The notes: generated from the letters alone by a model not told the origin. A DNA stretch of 64,000 bases from Pseudomonas xantholysinigenes (GCF_014268885.2 NZ_CP077095.1:4061001-4125000); one strand, 5' to 3'. Shown: positions 15,032 through 24,523, numbered from the stretch's first letter. Numbers and translations: made by a program.

Positions 15032-16240
15032 CTAGCGCAACACCTTGCTCTGCAACACCTCGGACTGGCGCCCGAGCACGTTCTCGCTGATCTGCACGAA
15101 CTCCTCGGTACTGACGCTGGACAGACGCATCAGCGCCCGCGCGACATCGTCCAGCGAACGCTTGTCATGGTTGTGCAGGCGAATCTCGCGGTCCAGCGCC
15201 TGCAGCAGCAGCACACCGCGCGCCACTTGCGCGGGGCTGGCCTTGGCGCCCTTGAGGTGGTTCACCTTGTCACCCAGCTTGTGCAGACGCGCCTGCGCGG
15301 CCTCGTAGCGATCATCGCTCATGCCCCCGGCACGGCGCAGCAGCTCGGTGGCGTAGTAGTCAGCCAGGCTCTCGCCCAGCCAATCACTGCCGTCACGGTC
15401 GTTGATCTGGGCGAACAGTTGCACCAGTTCGCGTAGCAGAGGGCTGGCGCCGTTCTCGCTGACCAACGGCCGACCACTGTGCAGATACAACGAGTTGTTG
15501 CCCGGCAGCACGCCACGCCACATCTCGTCACGGGCGCCGACCAGCAACAGCTTGGACGGGTTGCGCGGGAACACCGCCTGTAACTGCGGCCAGACGAAGG
15601 TCAGCAAGGTCAGCGTATCCATGCGCCGCATCCCCTGCCCCTGCGGCGCGGCGACGGTCACGTCGGTGTCGCCCAGGCGAGCGCGGCGGCTACCAAGGTG
15701 GCCGGCGAGCATCCAGCCGGTGGGGCGGTCGAACAGACGCGAGACATCATCGATGCGGAATTTCTGCCGACCAATACGTGGCCAGGCGGTTTCGACACTC
15801 TTCCAGCCCGCCGGCAGATCGAAGGCCAACCGCGCCACCAGCTCGGTGCCGTCCTGCTGGTCGAGGCGCGCCGGTGGTACCAACTGGTCGCCACGGAACA
15901 ACGCCCAATGCGGGGTGATCCGCGCCTCATGGGCGCCCCCCTTGGGTTGCTGGTCGAGCAGCACGCGGTAGCTGAGGCTGGTCTTGCCCGGTGCGGGACG
16001 CCACACGCCACGCCCATTCTGTACCTGCCATTGGCCATCAGCCAGGAAGTCGCTGTAGGCGCCGCTCTTGCCCAGGTCGAAGTCCAGGCTGCGCACCGCG
16101 CTGCCCTCGGCCAGGGTCAGGCGCACTTCGGCCTGGCCGCTTTGCGGCAGCAGGCGTACCTGGTAGTCGAGGTCGACCTTCTTCGCCAGTGCCTGCGTAC
16201 TGAGCAGCAGGCCAAGCACCATCAACAGCGGGCGACGCAT
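15032..16240 (-). CDS. Exported M61-like peptidase homologue lacking the HExxH motif
   Basis: A 402-residue protein with a signal peptide ('MRRPLLMVLGLLLSTQALA') and a beta-rich N-terminal part. From about residue 260 a region resembles glycyl aminopeptidase family M61: 'W-L-G-E-S-L-A-D-Y-Y-A' (about 287-297) corresponds to the family's W-(F)-S-E-G-F-x-D-Y-Y. The zinc motif HExxH is replaced by R270-E-L-V-Q274, so zinc catalysis is unlikely. AAGGAG eight bases upstream fixes the ATG at 16240. It follows the YcgN gene by 26 bases and may be cotranscribed. The family call rests on one short block and should be checked. Confidence 0.62.
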   Translation of the reverse strand: MRRPLLMVLGLLLSTQALAKKVDLDYQVRLLPQSGQAEVRLTLAEGSAVRSLDFDLGKSGAYSDFLADGQWQVQNGRGVWRPAPGKTSLSYRVLLDQQPKGGAHEARITPHWALFRGDQLVPPARLDQQDGTELVARLAFDLPAGWKSVETAWPRIGRQKFRIDDVSRLFDRPTGWMLAGHLGSRRARLGDTDVTVAAPQGQGMRRMDTLTLLTFVWPQLQAVFPRNPSKLLLVGARDEMWRGVLPGNNSLYLHSGRPLVSENGASPLLRELVQLFAQINDRDGSDWLGESLADYYATELLRRAGGMSDDRYEAAQARLHKLGDKVNHLKGAKASPAQVARGVLLLQALDREIRLHNHDKRSLDDVARALMRLSSVSTEEFVQISENVLGRQSEVLQSKVLR

Positions 16241-16266
16241 AGCGAAACTCCTTGTAGCCGCGAGGC

Positions 16267-16716
16267 TCAACCCGCGCGAAAGATCAGGTGGTCTTCCCAG
16301 TCGTCTTCATCCACATCGTTTTCACTGAGCATGCGCCCCGACCGGGAAATGCGTTGCTCATGCACCTGCTGGCGATCCCCGCTCACCAGGTGATGCCAGG
16401 CTGGCAGGTCCTTGCCCTCGCTGACCAGGCGGTAACCACAGGTCGGCGGCAGCCACTTGAACTGGTCGGCCTTGCCCGGGGTCAGCTGGATGCAGTCAGG
16501 CACCTGTTCGAAGCGATTGGGGTAATCGCTGCAGGCGCAGCTGTCGAGGTCGAGCAGCTTGCAGGCGATACTCGTGTAATAGACGCTGTTGTCCTCTTCA
16601 TCCTCGAGCTTCTGCAGGCAGCACAGGCCACAGCCGTCGCAGAGCGACTCCCACTCCTGGGGGTCGAGCTGGTCGAGGGTCTTGCGCCGCCAGAAGGGCG
16701 CGGTATCGGCGATCAT
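16267..16716 (-). CDS. YcgN family cysteine-cluster protein (UPF0260)
   Basis: A 149-residue protein closely similar to E. coli YcgN. The cysteines fall in the blocks '[12 protein letters not shown]', '[12 protein letters not shown]', 'PDCIQL' and 'PTCGYRL', a set suited to binding a metal or Fe-S centre. '[14 protein letters not shown]' is another family signature. The ATG at 16716 with AGGAAA upstream is preferred over a start nine residues earlier. The function is unknown. Confidence 0.9.
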   Translation of the reverse strand: MIADTAPFWRRKTLDQLDPQEWESLCDGCGLCCLQKLEDEEDNSVYYTSIACKLLDLDSCACSDYPNRFEQVPDCIQLTPGKADQFKWLPPTCGYRLVSEGKDLPAWHHLVSGDRQQVHEQRISRSGRMLSENDVDEDDWEDHLIFRAG

Positions 16717-16861
16717 CACACGGTTTCCTGCAGTCAACTTCAATCCGCGGCGCGCGGCGGCGCCAGTCTAGAGGCAGTCCGGCGGCATTGCCAGACCGCT
16801 TGTCAGTGCTCGCCGGACACAGTAGCGTGCGCTCTTCGACCCCGCCCTTGCAGGAGCAGCC

Positions 16862-17455
16862 ATGAGCGCCACCCCACGCATCGCCGACTATGCCATCAAC
16901 GAGCAGTTCATCAACCGCTGGTCGCCCCGCGCCTTCAGCGACGAGCCGATCAGCCAGGAAACCCTATTGAGCTTCCTCGAGGCCGCGCGCTGGGCGCCTT
17001 CGGCCTACAACTCGCAGCCTTGGCGCTTCCTCTACGCCCGCCGCGACACGCCGAGCTGGGCGCGCTACCTGGCGATCCTCAACGAGTTCAACCGCAGCTG
17101 GGCGCAGCACGCCTCGGCGCTGGTGCTGATCATCTCCAAAACCACCTTTGCCGCGCCAGGCACCGAAGAAGAGAAGCCGGCCCTGTGGCACACCTTCGAC
17201 ACAGGCTCCGCCTGGGGCCACCTGGCGCTGCAGGCCAGCATCAGCGGCTGGCACACTCACGGCATGGCCGGTTTCGACCAGGACCTGGCCCGTCGCGAGC
17301 TGAAGATCCCCGAAGGCTATGCGCTGCACGCGATGGTGGCGATCGGCAAGCTGGGCGACAAGGCGACCCTGGCCGAAGGCCTGCAGGCCCGCGAAGTGCC
17401 GAGCCCGCGCCGGCCGCTGAGCGAACTGGCGGCCGAGGGTGAGTTCAGCCTGTAA
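16862..17455 (+). CDS. Nitroreductase family protein
   Basis: A 197-residue FMN-dependent nitroreductase-fold protein. 'RWSPRAFSDEPI' and 'AARWAPSAYNSQPWRFLYARR' form the FMN phosphate site, and 'HAMVAIGKLGDKA' is near the C-terminus. It should use NAD(P)H to reduce nitro compounds, quinones or similar acceptors; the substrate is not predictable. It is monocistronic, with GGAG before the ATG, and is followed by a REP doublet. Confidence 0.9.
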   Translation: MSATPRIADYAINEQFINRWSPRAFSDEPISQETLLSFLEAARWAPSAYNSQPWRFLYARRDTPSWARYLAILNEFNRSWAQHASALVLIISKTTFAAPGTEEEKPALWHTFDTGSAWGHLALQASISGWHTHGMAGFDQDLARRELKIPEGYALHAMVAIGKLGDKATLAEGLQAREVPSPRRPLSELAAEGEFSL

Positions 17456-17479
17456 TTCTCTGTCGCCTGGACCGGCCTC

Positions 17480-17547
17480 TTCGCGGGCAAGCCCGCTCCC
17501 ACAGGGATATCACCACTTTCAAGTGTGGGAGCGGGCTTGCCCGCGAA
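17480..17547. repeat. REP doublet (inverted pair)
   Basis: Two facing REP copies (TTCGCGGGCAAGCCCGCTCCCACA and complement) lie between convergent genes. Confidence 0.8.
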
Positions 17548-17566
17548 GAGGCCGCTACAGCTCGAC

Positions 17567-18499
17567 TCAATAACCGCGAGTGAAATCCACCTCGCCCCGC
17601 AGCGCCTGCTCCGCCGCATACGCCCGCGCATTCTCGACGAACAACCGCACCATCGCCAGCGGCGAGGTGGGTGCCGAGCTGTGCCCGGTCAGCAGCAACC
17701 CCCAGGCGGTCCAAAACGGATGGCGCTGTGGCAACGGCTCCTGGCGGCAGACATCGATCACCGCCCCGGCCAGGTGCCCCTGCTTTAGCGCCTCGACCAG
17801 ATCGGCATCGACCACCGCCACACCGCGCCCGGCATTGATGAACAGCGCGCTGGGCTTGAAGCGCTTGAACAGTGCCGCATCGTACAGGTCGTGGGTCGCC
17901 GGGGTATCGGGCAGCAGGTTGAGCACGTAGTCGACCTCGCCGACCAAGCGCGGCAACTGATCGAGCCCAGCCACCTCGACAAACGGCGCCTGCTCGCGGG
18001 CACTGCTGGCCACGCCGTAGAGGATGACGCCGAACGGCTGCAGGAACTCCGCCACCCGCTGGCCAATGTCGCCGGTGCCGACGATCAGCACCCGGCGCCC
18101 TTCCAGGGTGCGCCCCGGGCGGTCGTCCCAACGCCGCTCGACCTGGCTGACCAGGCGCGACAACACCTCGCGTTCATGGCCCAGCAGATAGGTGAGCATG
18201 TACTCGGCCATCACCTGGCCAAAGATTCCCACAGCGCGGGTCAGGCGGTAGTCACGCGGCAGGCCGTCGGCCAACAGCGGTGTGATACCAGCCCAGGTCG
18301 ACTGCATCCACTGGGGTTTGTGGCCCTGGCGCAGCAGGCTGGCCAGCAGGTCCGGCTGGCCCAGCCACACCGGGCACTCGGGAGCGAAACGCGCCAGCTC
18401 GGCGGAATCGCCGCTGGTCAGGACCTCCAGGTCCGGTGCCAGCTCGCGCAGCAGGCGAGCGTAGTGGGCATGATCCTGTTCAGCGATCAGAACACGCAT
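17567..18499 (-). CDS. D-2-hydroxyacid dehydrogenase (GhrA-like)
   Basis: A 310-residue NAD(P)-dependent dehydrogenase of the glyoxylate/hydroxypyruvate reductase type. The Rossmann motif is 'VLIVGTGDIGQRVAEFL'. The catalytic Arg lies in 'LFINAGRGVAVVDADL', Glu in 'VCRQEPLPQRHPFW', and His in 'LLTGHSSAPTSP'. The ATG at 18499 ('MRVLIAEQDH') is preferred to one seven residues earlier. The substrate is likely a small 2-keto acid; which one cannot be read from the sequence. Confidence 0.88.
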   Translation of the reverse strand: MRVLIAEQDHAHYARLLRELAPDLEVLTSGDSAELARFAPECPVWLGQPDLLASLLRQGHKPQWMQSTWAGITPLLADGLPRDYRLTRAVGIFGQVMAEYMLTYLLGHEREVLSRLVSQVERRWDDRPGRTLEGRRVLIVGTGDIGQRVAEFLQPFGVILYGVASSAREQAPFVEVAGLDQLPRLVGEVDYVLNLLPDTPATHDLYDAALFKRFKPSALFINAGRGVAVVDADLVEALKQGHLAGAVIDVCRQEPLPQRHPFWTAWGLLLTGHSSAPTSPLAMVRLFVENARAYAAEQALRGEVDFTRGY

Positions 18500-18530
18500 G
18501 TGCAAACACAACCTTGGCAAACAACGAAAG

Positions 18531-18549
18531 CGGCCCGCCAGGCGGGCCG
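18531..18549 (-). terminator. Hairpin after the ycgL gene
   Basis: CGGCCCGCC-A-GGCGGGCCG, followed on the minus strand by a T-rich run (CTTTCGTTGTTT). Probable terminator of the rnd-ycgL unit. Confidence 0.6.
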
Positions 18550-18571
18550 TGGGGAGGAGACCACGCCGGGA

Positions 18572-18865
18572 TCAGGCCGGGTCGTTACGACGCAACAGCT
18601 CTTCGGGCAGGTGCTCGATATAGTCGTCTTCCGGCGGCGGCATCTGCAGGTGGTAACCCTGGTTGTCGAGGTTTTCCAGCACCTTGGCGATGTCCTCGCG
18701 GGCCAGCTTGCGCTCGGGGGTCAGCACCAGGTCGAACGCATGAACTGGCGTGCCGAAGAACGGCAGCAGCCCCTCTGGGACGCGGGTCAGGCCTTCGGCC
18801 TTGAGCACATAGAGGTACATCTCGTTCTTGCGGGGGCTCTTGTAGATCGAGCAGATACGTTTCAT
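18572..18865 (-). CDS. YcgL domain-containing protein
   Basis: A 97-residue protein matching the YcgL family: '[21 protein letters not shown]' region at the N-terminus and '[22 protein letters not shown]' in the middle. The function is unknown. Its ATG overlaps the rnd stop codon (ATGA), and GGAG precedes it. The rnd-ycgL pairing is common in Pseudomonas. Confidence 0.9.
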   Translation of the reverse strand: MKRICSIYKSPRKNEMYLYVLKAEGLTRVPEGLLPFFGTPVHAFDLVLTPERKLAREDIAKVLENLDNQGYHLQMPPPEDDYIEHLPEELLRRNDPA

Positions 18866-19995
18866 CGGCAATCTCCGGCGCCGGCCAGATCGTCCAGCAG
18901 GGCCTGGCCCATGCGCTCGCGACGCCAGCCGCGCAGTGCATCAGGCAGTTGATAGGGGCCATTGGGGTAGCCGCTCTTGAGCAGGGCTTCGAGGGCTTTC
19001 TTGCGCAGCATCAGCTCTGGGGCGATGCCCAACCGCTCGCCCTCGGCCTGGCCGATGGCACGCAGGCGCTTGAGGATGCCGGCGGCTTCGATCGGCAGGG
19101 GCTCCGGCAGTGGCTCGGGCCATTGCTCCTGGGGCTGGCTGGCGGCCCGCTTGATCAGCTGGATCAGCTGCTCACCGTCCTGGCGGATGGTGCGCGGGTG
19201 CATCTCGTCGATTTTCGCCAGCGCAGATGGGCTATCCGGCTGGCTCCTGGCCATGGGCCACAGCGAATGTTCCTTGAGGATGCGGTTGCGCGGCACATCG
19301 CGGCTGCGGGCCTCACGCTCACGCCAGGCGCACAATTCGCGCAGCACCGCCAGTTGCTGGCGGCCGAGCTTCCAGGCCAGCTTGACATCGCGGTACAGGG
19401 TCTCGGGCTCGACTTCGCGGCGCAGCGCGGCGACCAGCTCGGCGCCGTCCTCCAGCACCCAGGCGTACTTGTCGTCGGACAACCGGGGGCGCAGGGCTTC
19501 GAACAGCTCGGCCAGGTGCACGGCGTCCTCGGCGGCGTAGCTGACCTGGGTGTCCGACAGCGGGCGCTGCAACCAGTCGGAGCGGGTCTCGCCCTTGGGC
19601 AGCTCGATGCCCAGCACATCCTGGACCAGGCGCGAATAGCCCATCGAGAAGCCGATGTTCAGGTAGCCGGCGGCCAGTTGCGTGTCGAACAGCGGTTGCG
19701 GCAGCTTGCCGGTCAGGCGCAGCAGCACCTCGAGGTCTTCGCTGCAGGCGTGCAGCACCTTGACCACGCCGCTGTCCTCGAGCAACGCGGCCAGCGGTTG
19801 CCAGTCACGGATCAGCAGCGGATCGATGAGATAGGCGCGTTGACCGTCGCCGATCTGGATCAGCCCGGCCTTGGGGTAGAAGGTGTCGACCCGCATGAAT
19901 TCGGTGTCGAGTGCCACGAAAGGCAGCTCATGCCATTGTTGGCAGTGCTCGGCCAGGGTCTGGTCGTCACGGATCCAGTGAATATCGATGGCCAC
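18862..19995 (-). CDS. rnd: Ribonuclease D
   Basis: A 377-residue DEDDy 3'-5' exoribonuclease that trims tRNA and other small RNA precursors. Exo I is '[14 protein letters not shown]' (D and E metal ligands), Exo II is '[12 protein letters not shown]', and Exo III is '[15 protein letters not shown]', with Tyr four residues before Asp. HRDC domains occupy the C-terminal half. The start is GTG at 19995 with a GGGAGAG site; upstream, a TATATACT stretch resembles a -10 box. It is translationally coupled to ycgL. Confidence 0.94.
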   Translation of the reverse strand: MAIDIHWIRDDQTLAEHCQQWHELPFVALDTEFMRVDTFYPKAGLIQIGDGQRAYLIDPLLIRDWQPLAALLEDSGVVKVLHACSEDLEVLLRLTGKLPQPLFDTQLAAGYLNIGFSMGYSRLVQDVLGIELPKGETRSDWLQRPLSDTQVSYAAEDAVHLAELFEALRPRLSDDKYAWVLEDGAELVAALRREVEPETLYRDVKLAWKLGRQQLAVLRELCAWREREARSRDVPRNRILKEHSLWPMARSQPDSPSALAKIDEMHPRTIRQDGEQLIQLIKRAASQPQEQWPEPLPEPLPIEAAGILKRLRAIGQAEGERLGIAPELMLRKKALEALLKSGYPNGPYQLPDALRGWRRERMGQALLDDLAGAGDCR

Positions 19996-20095
19996 GAGGC
20001 TCTCCCACTAACATTGGCGCGCAGTATATACGGCGCGGGCGCTCTGGGTGAAACCTCGCAAGCCACGCCATCCTTGGTACCGACCGCGGCGGCGG

Positions 20096-21733
20096 TCAGC
20101 GATCGGCCGCCAGCCAGGGGCGGCAGCCGGCAAACATGTCCAGCGACTGCTGGTAGACCCCGGTGCGCACCTGCAACAGGCCAAGCATCGAGTGGAACAG
20201 GTTGTCCTGGGACAACGGTGCATCGCGCAGCTTGGCCAGGCAGTCGGTGTCGAGGCCGAAGTCCTGCTGGTAACTGTCGGAGAACCAGGCCAGCAGCGGC
20301 ACATGCTTCTGCTGGTCCGGCGCCATCATGTACGGCGTGCCATGCAGGAACAGGTTGTACTCGCCCAGCGACTCGCCATGGTCGGACAGGTAGATCATCG
20401 CGGTGTCGACCTTGTCTTGCTTGCTGCGCAGGGTGTCGATCAACGATGCCAGTACCTTGTCGGTATAGCTCAAGGTGTTGTCATAGCCATTGACGATTTC
20501 CTGTTCGCTGCACTGGTTCAGCGCATTGCTGCGGCACACCGGGGTAAATGGCTCGGCACCGGCCGGGTAGCGCTTGAAATACTCGGGACCGTGGCTGCCC
20601 ATCTGGTGCAGCACCAGCACGGTGTCCTGGTCGAGGTTGTCGATCAGCTCGCCGAGGCCCTGCAGCAGGATCTCATCATGGCATTCGCCATTGGCGCACA
20701 GGGCCGGGTCCTTGAGGTTGCTGACATCGATGAACTGCACCCGATCACAGGTGCCCTTGCAGCCGGACTGGTTGTCACGCCACTGCACGGCCAGGCCAGC
20801 GCGCTGGAGGATATCGAGCAGGCCTTCGCGGTTCTTCGCCACGCTCGGCACGTAGTCCTTGCGGCCCATGCCGGAGAACATGCAAGGCACCGACACCGCG
20901 GTCTCGGTACCACAGGAATGCACGTCGGTGAAGCTCAGCAGGCCCTGTTCCTTGGCCAGTCGCGGCGTGGTATCGCGGGCATAGCCAAGCACGCCGAAGT
21001 TGTCCGCCCGGGCGCTTTCGCCCACCACCAGCACTGTCAACGACTTGCGCGCATGGTGCTGCCAGGCGGCATCGCGGCGGGCATCTTCGCCATAGGCTTG
21101 GAACGGCTGGGCAGCACTGCCGATCTGTTCACGCACATAACCGAACGAGGCGCCGACGATATTGCTCGGCGTGAGCATCAGGCGCAGTTCGTGGTGATTG
21201 CGCAACAACGAGGAAAGCCCCTGGTAGTTGACCAGCGCCACCGAACCCAGCGCCACCACGCAGGCGCCACTGACCACCAGCTTGCCAAGCAGTTCGCGGT
21301 GCCAGGAGCGATAGGCGATGTTGGCCTTCCACACCAGTAGCGACGGCAACACGCCGAGCAACAGCATATACAAGGCAAACTTCAACGAGAGCAAGTCTCG
21401 CACTTCCGCAGCGTTGGTTTCGGCGACATTACGGAACATGCCGGCATCGATAAGTACGCCATATTGGTTCATGAAATAAGCCACCGCCGCGCCACTCATG
21501 AACAAGACAATCAATACCGGCTTCAATACATAACGAAATGCCAACAGCGTGAGAATGAGATTGAACGCGAACAGCATCATCACCGCGAATGCCAGGCTCA
21601 GCCACAGCCCCACCATGCCGGGCGGTACGATATCTTCTAGGTGCCCCCAGAGAAACATGTTCATACCGACCAGCAGGTAAAGGCTGGCCAGCAACGTGAC
21701 CCATTCAGTCCGCAGGGATTTAATTTTTAGCAT
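20096..21733 (-). CDS. Phosphoethanolamine-lipid A transferase (EptA family)
   Basis: A 545-residue inner-membrane enzyme with about five N-terminal membrane helices (to about residue 185) and a periplasmic sulfatase-fold domain. Metal and catalytic elements are 'LVVGESARADNFGVLGY' (Glu), 'SCGTETAVSVPCMFSG' (the Thr that accepts phosphoethanolamine), and 'IYLSDHGESLGEYNLFLHG' (Asp-His, His). It adds phosphoethanolamine to lipid A, a modification tied to cationic-peptide resistance. The ATG at 21733 ('MLKIKSLRTEWVTLL') is chosen over an upstream extension lacking a membrane start. A second member, CptA-like, is at 61755-63524. Confidence 0.9.
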   Translation of the reverse strand: MLKIKSLRTEWVTLLASLYLLVGMNMFLWGHLEDIVPPGMVGLWLSLAFAVMMLFAFNLILTLLAFRYVLKPVLIVLFMSGAAVAYFMNQYGVLIDAGMFRNVAETNAAEVRDLLSLKFALYMLLLGVLPSLLVWKANIAYRSWHRELLGKLVVSGACVVALGSVALVNYQGLSSLLRNHHELRLMLTPSNIVGASFGYVREQIGSAAQPFQAYGEDARRDAAWQHHARKSLTVLVVGESARADNFGVLGYARDTTPRLAKEQGLLSFTDVHSCGTETAVSVPCMFSGMGRKDYVPSVAKNREGLLDILQRAGLAVQWRDNQSGCKGTCDRVQFIDVSNLKDPALCANGECHDEILLQGLGELIDNLDQDTVLVLHQMGSHGPEYFKRYPAGAEPFTPVCRSNALNQCSEQEIVNGYDNTLSYTDKVLASLIDTLRSKQDKVDTAMIYLSDHGESLGEYNLFLHGTPYMMAPDQQKHVPLLAWFSDSYQQDFGLDTDCLAKLRDAPLSQDNLFHSMLGLLQVRTGVYQQSLDMFAGCRPWLAADR

Positions 21734-21897
21734 GGCGTTCGCAGTAAGGGTTCGACGGGGTCGACCTGCTCGCAGGGGCAGGTTGGGAAGTTGGGCGAAC
21801 TCTAGAAAGCCGGGCATCAATTTTTTGTGAAAAAGACGCCAACAAATCGCTGACTTGGCGTCTTTCTGTAATTAAACAACTTTCATTCAGCCGCCAT

Positions 21898-22263
21898 TCA
21901 GCCAGGCAGGCGAAGTTTGGCGTACGGCGCGCGGTCGATGTCCAGCACCTCCACGCACAGTTGAATGTCCAGCCCGGCCTGGGTCGGAATCGCCTCGCGC
22001 AGGACTTCGAGCAAGCTATTGGACAGCTGCTGCTTGACCTGCTCCGCGCGGCCGCTGAGGATCGCCAGGCGCACATGGGCAAAGGCTCGCTCGCCCGGCG
22101 CGGTGCCGATACGGTATTGGGCAAACGCTTGGGCGCGACTTTTGATGTCCAGCTCTTCGGCGAACTGGCCGCTGCCGACCAGGGCATGGTTGAGGCGCAA
22201 CAGCAGCACGTCGACATTGAGGTCACGCAGGTTGTCGCTGTATTCGAGGTTCAGGTGAGGCAT
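21898..22263 (-). CDS. 5-carboxymethyl-2-hydroxymuconate Delta-isomerase family protein
   Basis: A 121-residue tautomerase-superfamily protein. 'MPHLNLEYSDNL' exposes Pro as the catalytic N-terminal base after Met removal, as in HpcD/CHMI. 'RAQAFAQYRIGTAPGERAFAHVRLAILSGR' and 'LDIQLCVEVLDIDRAPYAKL' are the family's other conserved blocks. No other homoprotocatechuate genes are nearby, so the physiological substrate may differ. The ATG at 22263 is the only start that gives Pro in second position. Confidence 0.88.
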   Translation of the reverse strand: MPHLNLEYSDNLRDLNVDVLLLRLNHALVGSGQFAEELDIKSRAQAFAQYRIGTAPGERAFAHVRLAILSGRAEQVKQQLSNSLLEVLREAIPTQAGLDIQLCVEVLDIDRAPYAKLRLPG

Positions 22264-22381
22264 GGCGCAGGTTCCAGTTGCACGGGGGAAGTGCGACAGC
22301 CTACCCCAGTCCCGCAATGGGGCAAAGGCGACTATCCTCAGGATTCAGGCTCGTTCGACAACCCGCCAGAGAGGTGAAGAA

Positions 22382-22618
22382 ATGCCCGTTCCGCATGATT
22401 TGCTCGCAGACCTGCATGTTTCCGCCGAGCAGTTCCAGGCCCTCATCGACAAGGACCACGACCTGCACAAGCTGCACAAGGAATACAACGCCAAGGACAA
22501 GGAAGTGGTAGCCGCCGAAGGCAACGGCACCAATGACGACAAGGTCACCCAGCTGCGCAAGGAACGCTTGCTGCTCAAGGACAAGATCGAACGGATCGTC
22601 CATCCGCCCAAATCCTGA
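22382..22618 (+). CDS. YdcH family protein (DUF465)
   Basis: A 78-residue highly charged, all-helical protein. 'F-Q-A-L-I-D-K-D-H-D-L-H-K-L-H-K-E-Y' and 'VTQLRKERLLLKDKIERIV' are the two helices of DUF465. The function is unknown. The frame is open upstream to 22262, but the ATG at 22382, with GGTGAAG before it, gives the family length. Confidence 0.88.
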   Translation: MPVPHDLLADLHVSAEQFQALIDKDHDLHKLHKEYNAKDKEVVAAEGNGTNDDKVTQLRKERLLLKDKIERIVHPPKS

Positions 22619-22643
22619 CTGAATCAGAACACTTGCCGGCCTC

Positions 22644-22670
22644 TTCGCGGGTAAACCCGCTCCCACAGGG
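22644..22670. repeat. REP element (single)
   Basis: TTCGCGGGTAAACCCGCTCC and the following CACAGGG, between convergent genes. Confidence 0.7.
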
Positions 22671-22729
22671 TCACCACCCTCATTGCAATCGGTGCTGTAC
22701 CTGTGGAAGCGCGAATGGGCCGGCAGCCA

Positions 22730-23899
22730 TCACGCGTCAGCCGAAGCCTTCAACGCCATATCCAGATCCTCGATCAGATCGCGATAGTCCTCGATCCCCA
22801 CCGACAACCGCAGCAGGTTCTCGCTGATCCCCATCCCCCCCTTCTGCTCCGGGCTCAGCGAGTTGTGCGACATGCTCCAGGAGTGGTTGATCATGCTCTC
22901 CACCCCACCCAGCGAGTCGGCCAGCACGAAGATCTGCAGGGCCTCGACCAGGCGATTGACCGCCGCCCGATCACCCTTGATACGCAACGCCACCACCGCG
23001 CCACCGGTGCGCATCTGCCGTTTGCAAAGGTCATGCTGGGGGTGGCTCTCAAGGCCGGGATAGAACACCTGCTCGACCTGCGGGTGCTGTTCGAGGAACT
23101 GCGCCACGCGCAGGGCGTTGGCGCTCTGGCGTTCCATGCGCACATCGAGGGTCTTCAAGCCGCGCAGCGCCAGGTAGCAGTCGAACGGCCCCTGGATCGC
23201 GCCGACCGCCATGCTGATCTTGCGCAGGCGCCCCAGCAGCTCCGGGTTGGCCGCCACCACCACACCACCGGTGAGGTCGGAGTGGCCGCCGATGTACTTG
23301 CTGGCCGAGTGCATCACCAGGTCGACGCCCAGGGTGATCGGCTGCTGGTTCCACGGCGAGCAGAAGGTATTGTCGATGCAGGTCAGCACGCCGCGGGCGC
23401 GCGCCAGCTCGCACACTGCCTTGATGTCCACCAGGTGCAGCAGCGGGTTGGTCGGCGACTCGATCCAGATCAGTTGCGTGTCCGGGCGGATCGCCGCCGC
23501 CACGGCGTCGATATCGTTGAGGTCGACATAGGTGGTGGTCAGGCCCGAGGTACGCCCACGGTAGTCTTCCAGCAAGCGGAAGGTGCCGCCGTAGACGCCG
23601 TTCATCACCACCACATGGGCATCCTTGGAGAGCAGTTCCAGTACCGTGGCGGTAGCACTGACGCCCGAGGCGCAGGCAACCGCGCCAACGCCCTCTTCCA
23701 GCGCCGCGACGCAGGTCTCGTAGGCATGCCGGGTCGGGTTGCTGACCCGGCTGTAGGCGTATTCGGGGTTGTCGTCCAAACCGCGCTTGATGAACGAGCT
23801 GGAGGTGACGATCGCCGGGAAGATGGCGTTGTCGGCAACGCTGGACTGCTCGCCGGCGTGGATGGTGCGAGTGGCGAAATTGCGCGGCTTGTCGGACAT
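22730..23899 (-). CDS. Trans-sulfuration family PLP enzyme (cystathionine gamma-synthase / gamma-lyase type)
   Basis: A 389-residue Cys/Met-metabolism PLP enzyme. 'AYSRVSNPTRHAYETCVAALE' binds the cofactor phosphate, 'VYGGTFRLL' follows, 'IWIESPTNPLLHLVDI' and 'CIDNTFCSPWNQQP' hold the cofactor Asp, and 'HSASKYIGGHSDLTGG' contains the Schiff-base Lys. The motifs do not separate cystathionine synthase from methionine gamma-lyase or related enzymes. An ATG four codons upstream (23911) is equally possible, and neither start has a clear ribosome site. The divergent Lrp-type gene 165 bases away is the likely regulator. Confidence 0.86.
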   Translation of the reverse strand: MSDKPRNFATRTIHAGEQSSVADNAIFPAIVTSSSFIKRGLDDNPEYAYSRVSNPTRHAYETCVAALEEGVGAVACASGVSATATVLELLSKDAHVVVMNGVYGGTFRLLEDYRGRTSGLTTTYVDLNDIDAVAAAIRPDTQLIWIESPTNPLLHLVDIKAVCELARARGVLTCIDNTFCSPWNQQPITLGVDLVMHSASKYIGGHSDLTGGVVVAANPELLGRLRKISMAVGAIQGPFDCYLALRGLKTLDVRMERQSANALRVAQFLEQHPQVEQVFYPGLESHPQHDLCKRQMRTGGAVVALRIKGDRAAVNRLVEALQIFVLADSLGGVESMINHSWSMSHNSLSPEQKGGMGISENLLRLSVGIEDYRDLIEDLDMALKASADA

Positions 23900-24064
23900 G
23901 TTCGGGCCCATGGGCTGAGAGTGGAAAAGCGTCACTATCTCATATCCGCCCTGGCTCGGCGCTGGCGGAACGTTGTTATCGCCTGGTCGTGCATGACGAT
24001 TCCAATGGCGTGCGCCAGCCGCTACTCTCTGGAAACTTTTTCTCTTTCCAGGCCATGTCACGCA

Positions 24065-24523
24065 ATGGACAGTTTCGACCAGCACATCCTCACCCTGCTC
24101 CAGCGCGACGCCTCGCTGTCGCTCAAGGACCTGGCCGAAGCGGTCAACCTGTCCACCACACCGTGCTGGAAACGGGTCAAGCGCCTGGAGGAGGACGGCT
24201 ACATCAAGGGGCGCGTCGCCCTGCTCGACCCTGAGCGCCTGGGCCTGGGCCTGACGGTGTTCGTCCAGCTCAAGACCCAGCGCCACGACAGCGCCTGGCT
24301 GGCCCAGTTCGCCGCCACGGTGACGGCGTTCGAGGAGGTGATGGAGGTGTACCGCATGTCGGGGGACTGGGACTACATGCTGCGGGTGGTGGTGGGCGAC
24401 ATCGCCGCCTACGACCGCTTCTACAAGAAGCTGATCACCAGCACCGACGGGCTGTCGAACATCACCTCGAGCTTTGCCATGGAGCAAATGAAGTACACCA
24501 CGGCGTATCCAGTGCATCGCTAA
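24065..24523 (+). CDS. Lrp/AsnC family transcriptional regulator
   Basis: A 152-residue feast/famine regulator. The N-terminal helix-turn-helix is 'DQHILTLLQRDASLSLKDLAEAVNLSTTPCWKRVKRLEEDGYI', and the C-terminal RAM ligand domain begins at about residue 65 ('LTVFVQLKTQRH') and includes 'YRMSGDWDYMLRVVVGD'. It is divergent from the PLP enzyme gene and probably controls it in response to an amino acid. The frame runs far upstream, but that part is antisense to the PLP gene. Confidence 0.92.
   Translation: MDSFDQHILTLLQRDASLSLKDLAEAVNLSTTPCWKRVKRLEEDGYIKGRVALLDPERLGLGLTVFVQLKTQRHDSAWLAQFAATVTAFEEVMEVYRMSGDWDYMLRVVVGDIAAYDRFYKKLITSTDGLSNITSSFAMEQMKYTTAYPVHR

Noticed and set aside
16241..16270. 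TTG start at 16270 for the M61-like gene
   Set aside because: AAGGAG and a proper signal peptide place the start at the ATG at 16240.
22703..24064. Upstream extension of the Lrp frame
   Set aside because: It is the antisense shadow of the PLP enzyme gene.
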